Below are positions 54,410-64,000 of a DNA stretch of 64,000 nt, one piece after another. The translations under genes were made by a program, and so were the position numbers. This stretch comes from Diploptera punctata (lineage: Eukaryota; Arthropoda; Insecta; Blattodea; Blaberidae). How positions within the stretch are numbered: the stretch's first letter is position 1; each line of letters starts with the position of its first letter. The DNA lies in assembly GCA_030220185.1 (NCBI GenBank), contig JASPKZ010007538.1, forward strand, positions 117,501-181,500. Direction: 5' to 3'. Below the pieces are notes generated by a model that saw only the letters and a program-made list of their open reading frames with translations, searched no databases and was not told the origin of the DNA.

Positions 54410-54811
54410 ACTCGGCCGCGGTGGACCAGTGGTTGTGCTCCTTGCCTCTGGTCTCGAGGGTCGCGGGTTCAAACCCAGCCGGGGCCGATGGATTTTTTTA
54501 GGATGGAAAAACTCAAGGAGCAAGTCCTCTGGGAGGGACTTCAAGCTGTGGGTCCTCAGTCTGAAGATTTTTAGGCTCCTAAATGATCCTTAAGCCTGAA
54601 TGAAAAGGCCTCTGAGCAAAATTTACCAAATTTTCCTGTCCTAGTACTACCTTGGTTTCCTAGATGTCAGTATGAGGCAGAATGCTGACCACGGACCACT
54701 CAAATGACATCTATACAAAAACAAGTGTAAGTAAATTAGTATGGTTCAAATTCTTCCCTGTAGGGGGAGAGCGCCTAAATCTGTGTTAAGGGAAAATGGG
54801 CTTACAAGAAG
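54410..54811 (+). mobile_element. SINE3, tRNA-derived, 402 bp, 14-bp TSD
   Basis: The head CGCGGTGGACCAGTGGTTG and B box GGTCGCGGGTTCAAACCC are followed by the body CTCCTAAATGATCCTTAAGC and GGAAAATGGGCTTACAAGAA at the end. AAAAGAACCTCAAG occurs at 54396-54409 and 54812-54825. It is the only copy in the window. Confidence 0.85.
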
Positions 54812-54825
54812 AAAAGAACCTCAAG

Positions 54826-56876
54826 TCTGAAATAAGGTTCATCTCTGAGCTAAATTTGTCATCCCTTTCAAGACCAGATTTAAATTATGGTGCTAATGGC
54901 ATTAGCCATAATATAGTGTCATTAAATAAAATAGAAAGAAGGGCTCAACAGTACATTACCTTTCCCTTCATTTTCGATAGCATATTCTTGTGATGCTGTT
55001 ACTTTACATACTTCTTTTGTCTTTACTAACATTTTGTATTATTTTAAACATTTTTCAACGTTACTTATAACATTTTGTTACAATTTTTAGGCATTTATTT
55101 ACAAGAAACACGAGAACATATTGTGAAACTCACTAGCTATTTTCCCTCCTCTTCCAATGTTGCCACCACTAACAACCGAAGTACACTATTTTTGTTAGTT
55201 TAGATAGTGTATATCAGATTAGTGTACACTTCAGTAAATAATATGCATATAATTTATTTTGCTAGGTTAGGAAGTGAGAAGTTAGTGTAAATCCATTTCT
55301 AATAAATGTTTTGGAATTTATTTCAAAGAATGGTCATACTGCATGTGCTGCCATCTAGCAACAGCTTTATAAACTTTCTGCAGGACTTCAAAGATATGCC
55401 GTTCCATCTAGTGACAGCTCTATAAACTCTTGTGCACGTGCACTGTTATTCTGTAGGACTTAGAAAATATATTGGAAAAGGTAAAATACTGAAAGAAGTC
55501 ATAATGAAAATTTTGAAAGCATTATAACTGTCATTATTTGAGCTATATGACCAATCTCCTAGCCTTAAACCCCATACAATATTAGGACAACAATATAAAT
55601 AGTTATTCTATGCCAAGGTGCCATCTGTGATTATTCCAACAGAGAACAAGTGACTGCTAGCATCATGATGACAATGTGTTAACACATGTACCTGCTAGAG
55701 CCAACTGCCAACATGTTTACTCACATATAAGGGGATTCTATCCCAGGAATCTACCTAGTGGGCAGATTAGGATGAAAAAACGGGCAAGTTACTGTTAGTA
55801 TGGGCAAGTTAGGGTAAGCAAGTTGGCAAGTTAGTGTACAACAGATTAGTTTAACATTCGCCTTTTTCTTTAGATAAGTTGGCTACACTGTCAGAGCAAT
55901 GACATTGTAAATATGGTGATTTTAGATTATTTTCAGCTCAACTTCTCATTACATTTCAATGCATTTTTTTGGAAAAAAATATCAAAGCATATATTTCTTT
56001 CAGGTAATTATTCACATACTGCAACAATAAATTGTGTTTATCTTTTTTTCTTTTTAATTTAAGTAAGTGGCACAGTGGCATGGAATTTTCATATGGACTA
56101 TTAGGTTCTACAATATATAGTTCTGCTCACTGTCATCATTTATGAGGGTGAATATTTATTATAGGATCCTATTCTCGAATACTTAGATTATTTTCTTCTC
56201 TTAATGTGACAATTTGTCACGCCCACACAGGCAAGGTTATCGTTTTATAAATTTAAATTCGTATTTCCTGCTTTGTAACGGTTTTTAATTTAATTCGTAT
56301 TATAATGAACTGTTAAAATAATGCTTTACTACAATTAAATATTAGCTAAACGTAAATAGTAATTAAATAGCCAAACATCTAATAAATTATTAAAAAGAAA
56401 CAATTTTCCTTTGAACAGTTTATACTACAAATATGTGTTTGTTTACAAACAAATAAATAGATGACATTATGTAAATATAGCATATTTGTCAATTAAACAT
56501 GAGAAAATAAATAAAGTAAGGTTATGTTAGTACTTATGCAATTCAAAATATAACACTATTTCGTAACAGATTGACTTATATTCCTATAGGATATAATTTC
56601 CTTACCAAGAAATTGACACTAAGTGGGAAATATAGATTACAAATTAAATTCTCATCACGTATCAAAATATTGCCAGCATATTTCCTCTTTCTACTTTCCT
56701 CTATACGCCATTGCAGTCATAGAGATTGCAGTGATGGTCGAAGCGCAATAACCAGGGTAGCCATATGTAAGAATTGTTCGCCGCACAAAAATTCCCCAGA
56801 ATTCTGCTAACTTTATTACGTACTCTACTTCCATGGGTTTCAATAGAATTTATTTGAATCTAATATCACTTTAAAG
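54826..56876. other. 2-kb interval with no recognised gene
   Basis: AT-rich. Short direct repeats of GGGCAAGTTAG type lie at 55780-55850. A segment around 55170-55440 (GTGTACACTTCAG, CTGCCATCTAG) resembles 61830-61990, so both are probably parts of an unclassified dispersed repeat. The 79-codon frame at 56571-56810 is unrecognised. Confidence 0.4.
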
Positions 56877-57000
56877 CTGTGGTTTATCTACGACGCAACA
56901 CGCCAGTGCAAAACTTGCTCCCGTGTTTTTGAATGGATTAGGTTTGTCTACAACGCGATGCGGTGGCGCGAAAAATTTTACGCTGACATGTCGTGTTGTG
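56877..57000 (+). repeat. Subterminal repeat pair of an unclassified DNA element (left side)
   Basis: CTGTGGTTTATCTACGACGC, CACGCCAGTGCAAAA and TTGCTCCC are followed ~65 bp later by a second diverged copy (GGTTTGTCTACAACGCGATG, GCGCGAAAAATTTTACGCTG, ACATGTCG). The same double unit is present in reverse at 63735-63874. Confidence 0.75.
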
Positions 57001-57724
57001 TATGGGACAATCCATATCAAATCGGACAGCAAAAAATCTTTCAATTTATTTTTTTAATTTTATGTATCCCTAAATATAGGGAATACATTTATAAACGTAT
57101 TAATACAGAAATTTAATTTTTATCATTTATAGGTTCGTAGTTATGATGATCTAAAATTATCGTAAATATGATAAACTAAAACGTTTACTAACTGATAGTT
57201 CTGAAACAGTAAACAGCAAAAATGTGTTTCAAACATATTTATATAGGTAATATGTAGTTTAAGGGCGTTATTTTTATAATTAGGATATTTTTATTTTCGG
57301 TGTCAATTTTCTGTTTTATGGCAGTTTACTGCAGTACATATCAAAAAATGAAAACGGAAAAAATACAGGATACTACTCACGTGATAAGGATTAATTTCCA
57401 GCAATTACCTTTTTGGAGAGTTGAATAGTTCACACAATATAAATGTTTTTTATTCTATTTTCGTAAAAAAAACGCGCTGGTCCACGGCGCAGGAGATTCA
57501 TTTCACGACCAAGGTCGCGCGCGTACTTTATTGAAAGAGCTTCATCAGTGACTTTTTTAACTGTCATTAAATCGAATAGATTATTATATGTTCTGCTTAA
57601 TGGAACAGTACCGTAAATTTATAAAAATGGCGATATTTTAATTCTTACGCAGTAGATATTTATTTATCAAATTTTACTGCTCTGTTACTTACGTTTACTG
57701 TGAATTATTAAACGAATTATTTAT
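57001..57724. other. Interval with no recognised gene
   Basis: AT-rich sequence, possibly interior of the subterminal-repeat element. Nothing coding can be supported. Confidence 0.35.
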
Positions 57725-58140
57725 AACTAACTCACTCACTGGCTCTGTGGAACCTGTAGGTTCATTGCAGCGCGGACATAAGCTCTCCATACATCCCATC
57801 TCGAGCTAACGTTTTCCAATTATCCCCTGTATAATCTACTTCCCTCAAATTATGTATAATGTTATTCTCCCACCTCATTCTTAGTCTTCCAACTGGGCGT
57901 TTTCCTACCAGAAATTTCCATGCACCTCTTTCATCCTCTATACGTGCCACATTTCCTGCCCACCGCAGCCTACGAAACTTAACTGTTTTTATTATATCTG
58001 GCTTCCTATACAGATCATGTAGCTCACTATTAAGTAGTTTTCTCCATTCACCTGTCTGTTCATCTCTTTTTGATCCAAAAATGTTCCTAAGAACTTTATT
58101 CTCAAATACTCGTAATTTTCTGCCCTTCTTTAAAACAAAT
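57725..58140 (-). mobile_element. LINE A 3' fragment, minus strand
   Basis: The minus strand reads ARIEDERGAWKFLVGKRPVG, RLRMRWENNIIHNLREVDYT and GDNWKTLARD, with the (ACTC)n-like 3' end at about 57730. Confidence 0.85.
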
Positions 58141-58643
58141 TATTTATTTTGTTACAAATTTTTCATTACAGTTTAAATGTAATATTATATAATAACTATT
58201 TCGTCATTAATTGAATAAAATTTTTATTATGTTATAATTACTAATTTCAGTCTTAAAATAACTTTTTATTCAGTGTATTGTATTGTACCCTGATAACTTT
58301 GACGAAATAGTATTGTTATAAGATATCACTTCCAAATAAAACCGAATGTTTTAATACTCGAACCACTTCCTACCAAAGGATAATAATGCAATGTCAGCAA
58401 GTCTTCCTTGAACATCTGTTTTACATAAACAATTCTCAAGTTCAGATTACATACTAGACAGTTGATTTACATCAGTGTGTTTGTTTAATGCATCTCGTCA
58501 TTTTAAGTGTCACAGTGAAATTAAAAATATCTTATTGTTTTTAACTAACAAGTTTGCAGATCTACAAAGACTGAATAGTGAGTTAGAAGTTAAATATAAT
58601 TTTAATAATGCATATATTAGTATACAATAGTTATTAACAGTAT
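58141..58643. other. Interval with no recognised feature
   Basis: AT-rich flank of a SINE1 insertion. Nothing supportable. Confidence 0.35.
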
Positions 58644-58658
58644 TATGTGTTAATATAT

Positions 58659-59004
58659 TCCGATTGAGGGTCTTTCCACTTTTCAGCGGTTGCCCTTTTA
58701 CCAGCCGGCTGCTGGCCCTTCACATCCACATGTGTCAATCACAGAGGTAGATGATCAACAGCCAGTGTAGGGGTGACATGTGGTTAGCATGTCGAGTCCC
58801 CCAGCCGTTATAGCTGGTTCCTCAACCTGGAGCCGCTACTTATTGTAGCTACCCAATTGCCTCACGATGCTGGGTGGGCACCGGTCCCATACTGGCCCAA
58901 ATACCTTGAGAAAATTTCTTCCCCCATGGAGACTCGAACCAGCGCAAGTCCCGTAGCTCTGCGCCAAGGCTTCCTACCTTAACCGCTCGGCTACGGCGCG
59001 GGGC
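58659..59004 (-). mobile_element. SINE1, full-length, minus strand, 14-bp TSD
   Basis: The head is at the right end (minus: CCGCGCCGTAGCCGAGCGGT, B box GCTGGTTCGAGTC) and the body is the consensus form. ATGTGTTAATATAT occurs at 58645-58658 and 59005-59018. It is the cleanest SINE1 copy in the window. Confidence 0.92.
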
Positions 59005-59018
59005 ATGTGTTAATATAT

Positions 59019-59655
59019 AATTTTACAATTTCTTAAATGTTTCTGGAATGAGAGAATAATCGTAGAGGTATACATTTTGTGTTATAAAAGGAGAATAATG
59101 AGAAGTTTAGACATTAAATTAAATACTATAATAATAATTTAGCTTATAATAAAAGCTAATATTATCGTGCATTTTAATATCTTAGATATGTCATGAGAGG
59201 GGATGCAAGATCAAGTGATACCAAGCCAATAAAATACTGTATAATTATACCTCTTAAATATTACTTGTAACAGCATGAAAATTGTTATAAATTATTATCG
59301 ATAGCTTAACATTACTTGCAATATTCAACATCAGACATTGGTGTAGGGCACAAGTACAAAATATTACAACACATTACAAAACTACTCTCTAGAAAATATT
59401 TGTTTAATAGGCCTACCAGCTTGAATGCGTAGGTGCTTAGTAATTTAAATTAAACTATACATTAGCCAAACTCAGCACAAAATTAACCACCTACTGAACA
59501 TATAAATAAAGAATGTTAAATTTAATGACGTTTATTATGTAGCAATTTATTTCAAGCGCGAGGTTCTCCTACGTACCATAAATTTACGACACGGGACTCA
59601 CGGATTTCCTTCCTTCTGGAGAAAGCTACATTCAGAATTGTTACGCCTTTAAAAT
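59019..59655. other. Interval with no recognised feature
   Basis: AT-rich. No ORF or repeat class can be supported. Confidence 0.35.
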
Positions 59656-59800
59656 GTCATTGATTCCTATCGAGTTTGAACCCGCGAACCTCGGAATCAG
59701 AGGTGTGCAGAGTAACCACTTGTCCACGATGATGATGATGATGATGTAATAATTGTAATAATGATAATAAAAATAATGTAATGATGATAATAACAATAAA
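59656..59800 (-). repeat. tRNA-like SINE head plus (GAT)n
   Basis: The minus strand reads CGTGGACAAGTGGTTACTCT and GGTTCGCGGGTTCAAACTCG, A- and B-box-like, next to a GATGATGATGATGATG microsatellite at 59728-59746. Confidence 0.55.
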
Positions 59801-60381
59801 AAATATTCGTAAGTGCGCAAAGGACTATTACCAAGTAGCTCCGTCATTTTTTGTACGAGCGAGCGATCTCCACTCACGCGAAAGGTATTGCGGGCAGTCT
59901 ACACATAGGGGATTTTAGGAAAAATAATTATTTTTGGTAGTTTCCTTTCAAGACTCCACTTTAATACTAATTACAAAAAATTAACTGGTGTTCAGGTAAT
60001 AATGTGGCACTTTTTGATTTTATAAAATTTTTGGTGAGGAAGGTCAATTGCATATTAATTGCATTTACGCCATTCAGAAAAACGTAAATATTAACATACT
60101 AATTTTCAAGCGATAGAGCATAAAATCATCTATAATGTGACTATCTTTTCAAGTTGAGGGAATAGCCATACTTCGAGAAATGTATTTTATAAAAGAGACT
60201 ATTTAAAACAATACGATAAATTGACAGCTCTATTACTCTTTAATTACACCAAGCGAAGTCTTGAAATTCGGTTCAGATATTCAGTATATCATAAAGTTTC
60301 AGTGTAAAAAAAATGGTAAACTTTTAAAGATGTGAGTTCAATTTTCACAATTTTTTTGCCGATTTCGTATGGAATGCCCCG
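59801..60381. other. Interval with no recognised feature
   Basis: AT-rich. Nothing coding or repetitive can be supported. Confidence 0.35.
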
Positions 60382-60640
60382 TATTTGAATCACTTGAATT
60401 CCGGACGCAATTTGCCGGCGCAAACAAAGCATATAGAAGCTATTATCCGTACACATTTGATGTAATTGCTAAAAACAAACGAAGATTTTATGACAAAATG
60501 TCGAAAAACAGCCCTTGTTTTGTAACTCAACAATTTTAACGACGAAAGTTTGATAGTTTTGTTTCAAATCATCGAGTTCTGTACAATATGAGCATGAAGG
60601 AGTACAGACATGTACAAAATAAAGTTAGTGTGGCTTGAAC
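60382..60640 (+). repeat. Inverted partner of 63490-63727
   Basis: GACGCAATTTGCCGGCGCAA, ATTGCTAAAAACAAACGAAG and AATATGAGCATGAAGGAGTA recur in reverse at 63727-63490. In the right copy this segment is directly joined to the subterminal repeats, so both are parts of one DNA-element family. The short peptide encoded (GANKAYRSYYPYTFDVIAKN) is unrecognised. Confidence 0.7.
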
Positions 60641-60926
60641 TTAGTCAAGAAATAAATCATCATCATCATCGTCCTTTCAAGTCTTATGCTACGGTTTATT
60701 ATACAGCGTGTCGCGCCCGACGTGACGCGAATTCGCGTTTCGCTCGGCGTGATGCTGGTTCCACATGGAGCGCATACGCTACAGCGCATATGTTTATGGA
60801 ATTGTCGCCAGATGGCACCACATATATGGAAAATCAAAATGACCAACGTTCATAATAAATTTCCAAATGTGTTTACAAAATCTAATGTATACAAACCTGT
60901 TCCTGCATAACCTAATAAAATAAATT
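60641..60926. other. Interval with no recognised gene
   Basis: It contains a CATCATCATCATCG microsatellite and a GC-richer stretch (60710-60800) with CGCGAATTCGCG, open in several frames. No family was identified. Confidence 0.3.
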
Positions 60927-60938
60927 ACTTACATACTA

Positions 60939-61796
60939 ATATTTAATTTTAGGAAGTTATATTTTGAGGTTATCTTAATTATATTATTTTTGGTCTGGAC
61001 ATCTTACCTCAATATTAATGTTGATTTGTTCTTGGACATGTTTCAAAACAATTCTCTGTTTTATCTTCAGCTTTCCCCAGACTGGTTTTATTTATGTTGC
61101 ATTATGTTGCACCACCTGGATGTCGATGTCAGCTCCATCCTGTGGTTGGCCAAAGAACCTCCAAACAAGGTCACCCTCCATCGGAATATCAAAATTCATA
61201 ACTCTGTTTCTGTTCTTCTGAATATAAATTTTTTCCCAAATAGTCAGCTCGTTTGTATTTTCTAACTGTTTTAATAATTTAGTGTCTGAATTTATATTAT
61301 GTTTTTCAGACCAAACATGAGCAGCAACTGCAGATTTTTCAATTTCTCCATTTTTAATATTTCTTATGTGTTCTTTGGTTCTAATAAAAATTAGAACCAA
61401 AGAACACATAAGAAATATTAAAAATGGAGAAATTGAAAAATCTGCAGTTGCTGCTCATGTTTGGTCTGAAAAACATAATATAAATTCAGACACTAAATTA
61501 TTAAAACAGTTAGAAAATACAAACGAGCTGACTATTTGGGAAAAAATTTATATTCAGAAGAACAGAAACAGAGTTATGAATTTTGATATTCCGATGGAGG
61601 GTGACCTTGTTTGGAGGTTCTTTGGCCAACCACAGGATGGAGCTGACATCGACATCCAGGTGGTGCAACATAATGCAACATAAATAAAACCAGTCTGGGA
61701 AAGCTGAAGATAAAACAGAGAATTGTTTTGAAACATGTCCAAGAACAAATCAACATTAATATTGAGGTAAGATGTCCAGACCAAAAATAATATAAT
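60939..61796. mobile_element. PLE head-to-head dimer: 818-bp near-perfect palindrome with 12-bp TSD
   Basis: 60979-61385 is the reverse complement of 61390-61796 with a 4-bp centre. Both arms encode the same ~100 residues outward: RTKEHIRNIKNGEIEKSAVA, NELTIWEKIYIQKNRNRVMN and FDIPMEGDLVWRFFGQP, the GIY-YIG C-terminal helix and tail of a PLE, starting in the middle of that domain. Each arm ends with CTGAAGATAAAACA, TGTTTTGAAACATG and a GAGGTAAGATG tail. ACTTACATACTA at 60927-60938 and 61797-61808 is the TSD. Arms differ by only a few changes. Confidence 0.93.
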
Positions 61797-61808
61797 ACTT
61801 ACATACTA

Positions 61809-62217
61809 TTTCGTAAACTGTAAACTAATCTGATGTACACTAAACTGACCCATCGGAATCTAACAAAATGAAGTGATTGAATATTTATTTCTTAAAATAT
61901 GGTTTGGAATTAAATGCAAATGGTAATTCACACATATGTCCTGCCATCTGGTGGATTTAATTTTATGAGCGATCACGTATGCCAACTTCAATTCTAATAA
62001 AGAACTTTGAAAATAAATTGAGAGGAAAAGTCATAATTTGTGTACATTGATAAACATATTAAAATTCTTCATAAAAAAGTTTCAAATGTCGTCGCAAAAC
62101 GATTAAAATAGTTCGAAATATTAGTAAAGACAGAAAAAGTACCTAGAGCAACAGCATCATATGAATGTTGTATGGGAAATCATAGAATAAATTATTCTTT
62201 AGTTCTTAAATAAACAA
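61809..62217. other. Interval with no recognised gene
   Basis: The part 61830-61990 shares GTACACTAAACTGA-type and TGCCATCTGGTGG-type sequence with 55170-55440. Nothing coding can be supported. Confidence 0.35.
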
Positions 62218-63287
62218 AACACTGACCTCAGGCATATATCTTTATGGTCCAGACAATATGGGCTGAAACTAAATGTAAACAAAACGCAAGCAATAATTAT
62301 CGGACATCCAAGGCTATTACACCTCATAAACAATGGCAATATGCCGGCTGTCATATTAGATAATGAACAAATTCCTTATACCGACGTCGTTAAAAACTTG
62401 GGATTTTACTTAGATTCTAATTTAAAATGGCATGAGCAAGTAAAACAAACATCTAAAAGGATCTTCTCCATAATGCATTCCCTAAAGCGACTTAAACATT
62501 TTCTTCCTACAACTCTTAAAAGAATTTTAATCCAAACTTTAGTGATGCCGCATTTTGACTACTGTGACGTTCTACTAACTGACATAAGTGACGGATTGTC
62601 GGACAAACTGCAGCGTGTCCATAATATGTGTATCAGATTCATATTTAATGTTCGAAAATACGATCACATTTCTCCATTATTCCACGAATTGTCATGGCTA
62701 CATCTAAAAGAGAGAAGAAAATCGCACTGTCTAATTCTCCTATTTAAGATCCTACATACCTCGATTCCCAATTATTTATCATCCCGTTTCCAGTATCTAT
62801 CCTCAAACCATAACTTAAACACAAGATCACAACATAGTCTCTTACTTAATATACCGCAACATAGGACATCACATCACTCCATGTCATATACCATCTCCAC
62901 TTCTCGCAACTGGAATTCCCTACCACAAGAAATAAGGGGCTGCCGGACATTGGCATCTTTTAAAAGAAATCTAAATTTATATTTGCTCTAAACTCGACTT
63001 CATTATTATCCAGTGTAAGATATATATATTAATTGGTGTTTCCCGTATAATGTATCATATATTATTATTATATTATTATTATTACTATTATTATTATTAT
63101 CGTATCATTATTGTTATTACCCTATGAAATGTTGTTTGTACATGACATTTACATTGCTACATTTATTGTATCTTTAACTGTTTATAATTAGTATAGTGTA
63201 TATCTATATTTGTCGAATATTTATTTGTATTTGTGCTGGTTGAGTGGAAGAGAGGGCCTTATGGCCTTAACTCTGCCAGAATAAATA

Positions 63288-63329
<42 letters not shown>

Positions 63330-63330
63330 G
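62218..63330 (+). mobile_element. LINE D (CR1/Jockey-like) C-terminal half
   Basis: 216 codons (62341-62991), open upstream as WSRQYGLKLNVNKTQAIIIG, encode the RT thumb and C-terminal region: KNLGFYLDSNLKWHEQVKQT, MPHFDYCDVLLTDIS, RVHNMCIRFIFNVRKYDHIS and NWNSLPQEIRGCRTLASFKR. They end in a stop and the family 3' end TTAACTCTGCCAGAATAAAT plus (ATT)n. It is collinear with 20040-21069 at lower decay. The frame is intact over its whole length, unlike most LINEs here. Confidence 0.85.
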
Positions 63331-63489
63331 GTTGATGAATATACCAAATTTTAGAATACTTCAGATTTTCGCCTGAGCAGTTTTATCAGGTTTTGAATTT
63401 AATAGAAGACGAAATTTATGCACATCCATAATATCCCCGAGATACAATATTTACAGCTTTTATTTATCTCTTGATTAAGTTCAAGCCAC

Positions 63490-63874
63490 AATAACTTTTT
63501 TCTGTACATCTCTGTACTCCTTCATGCTCATATTGTAAAAAACATGTATAGATCTCGATGATTTGCAACAAAACTGTCTAACTTTCGTCGTTTAAAATTG
63601 GAAAGTTATAAAACAAGTACTGTATTTCCGACATTTTGTTAACAAATCTTAGTTTGTTTTTAGCAATTACACCAATGAGTATGGGTAATATCTTCTATAT
63701 TCTTTGTTTGCGCTGGCAAATTGCGTCCTGGATTCAAGAGATTCCAAAACACGACGCGACATGTCAGCGCAAATTTTTTTGCGCCAGCAATTTGCGTTGT
63801 AGATAAACCACATCCATTTGAATATATGGGGAGCAATTTTTGCGCTGGCGCGTTGCGTCGTAGATAAACCACAG
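63490..63874 (-). mobile_element. Terminus of an unclassified DNA element (right side)
   Basis: The minus strand from 63874 reads GTGGTTTATCTACGACGCAA, CGCGCCAGCGCAAAAATTGC, then a second copy (GTGGTTTATCTACAACGCAA, TTGCTGGCGCAAAAAAATTT), GCGCTGACATGTCGCG and the segment shared with 60382-60640. No transposase ORF is identified. Confidence 0.7.
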
Positions 63875-63876
63875 CA

Positions 63877-64000
63877 TTAGGCCCAGTGGCCCGTTACGGT
63901 CTCCCGTCATCTCCGAAAAGGTCGACCCACAGATCTTCTGCCTCGAGGAATGTAGTGAAGAATTTGTTTTGGTATTCTGTGACGATCCATGCGCTGAATA
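63877..64000 (-). mobile_element. RTE-like LINE 3' end, runs off the window
   Basis: CCGTAACGGGCCACTGGGCC-type sequence on the minus strand and GAGGCAGAAGATCTGTGGGT match the order of 22325-22640. The rest lies outside the window. Confidence 0.6.

Noticed and set aside
60610..60855. 81-codon frame with a His run
   Set aside because: The His run comes from a CAT microsatellite; the rest has no family similarity and competes with frames on both strands.
1..64000. CRISPR array or prokaryotic operon
   Set aside because: Repeats are contiguous or transposon-derived with no unique spacers. Introns, SINEs and LINEs show that the DNA is eukaryotic.

Overview
This is a repeat-dominated eukaryotic nuclear window. 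It has AT-rich DNA, GT-AG introns of 1-11 kb, and layers of non-LTR retrotransposons, Penelope-like elements (PLEs), tRNA-derived SINEs, Tc1/mariner, piggyBac, Helitron and MITE copies. The element mix (a very abundant RTE-like LINE, head-to-head PLE dimers, 300-345 bp tRNA SINEs) suggests an insect with a large genome, most likely a cockroach or termite relative. That species-level guess is inference only.

One host gene is clearly supported. It is a DRAM (DNA-damage-regulated autophagy modulator)-like multi-pass membrane protein on the minus strand. Four coding exons (51016-50941, 40029-39908, 34754-34528, 33367-33229) join in phase through canonical splice sites and give about 186 residues. 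The C-terminal exon or exons were not found. A second possible minus-strand exon lies at 25970-26535. Nearly everything else is transposon-derived and mostly broken.

Layout. 1-1.9 kb: PLE inverted repeat and an R2-type LINE end. 2.4-3.0 kb: fold-back repeat. 3.4-6.0 kb: LINE A with a target-site duplication (TSD) and a nested insertion. 6.5-8.4 kb: two TA-flanked MITEs, one inside LINE A. 9-14.8 kb: SINEs, LINE A copies and Tc1-like remnants. 15-17.4 kb: tandem repeats and an unclassified TIR element. 17.9-21.3 kb: piggyBac transposase split by a SINE and a LINE. 22.3-30.4 kb: PLE tail pairs, LINE tails, the possible exon and a pogo-like element. 30.8-32.2 kb: mariner inside a PLE tail. 33.2-51.0 kb: the DRAM-like gene. 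Its introns hold a PLE, a LINE (34.85-39.15 kb) that contains a second LINE and a complete-ended DUF7869-type DNA transposon, a Helitron, a four-layer Tc1-like nest, and a 6.5-kb satellite. 51.0-52.2 kb: a PLE palindrome just upstream of the ATG exon. 52.4-64 kb: LINE, SINE and PLE copies, including an 818-bp near-perfect palindrome, and a subterminal-repeat element family.

Three observations stand out. (1) A 167-bp satellite of about 39 copies fills the start of DRAM-like intron 1. Each unit is a chimera of a LINE 3' tail, a Tc1-like terminal repeat and the gene's own 5' splice site, so the authentic splice donor has been amplified about 39-fold. (2) A 2,021-bp element at 36284-38304 has about 31-bp terminal inverted repeats, a 4-bp ATAT TSD and a degraded DUF7869-type gene, and it interrupts a readable reverse-transcriptase ORF. 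(3) PLEs repeatedly occur as head-to-head dimers, two of which carry 11-12 bp TSDs. Their 3' ends share a CTGANGA-hairpin-GAAA motif resembling a hammerhead ribozyme core.
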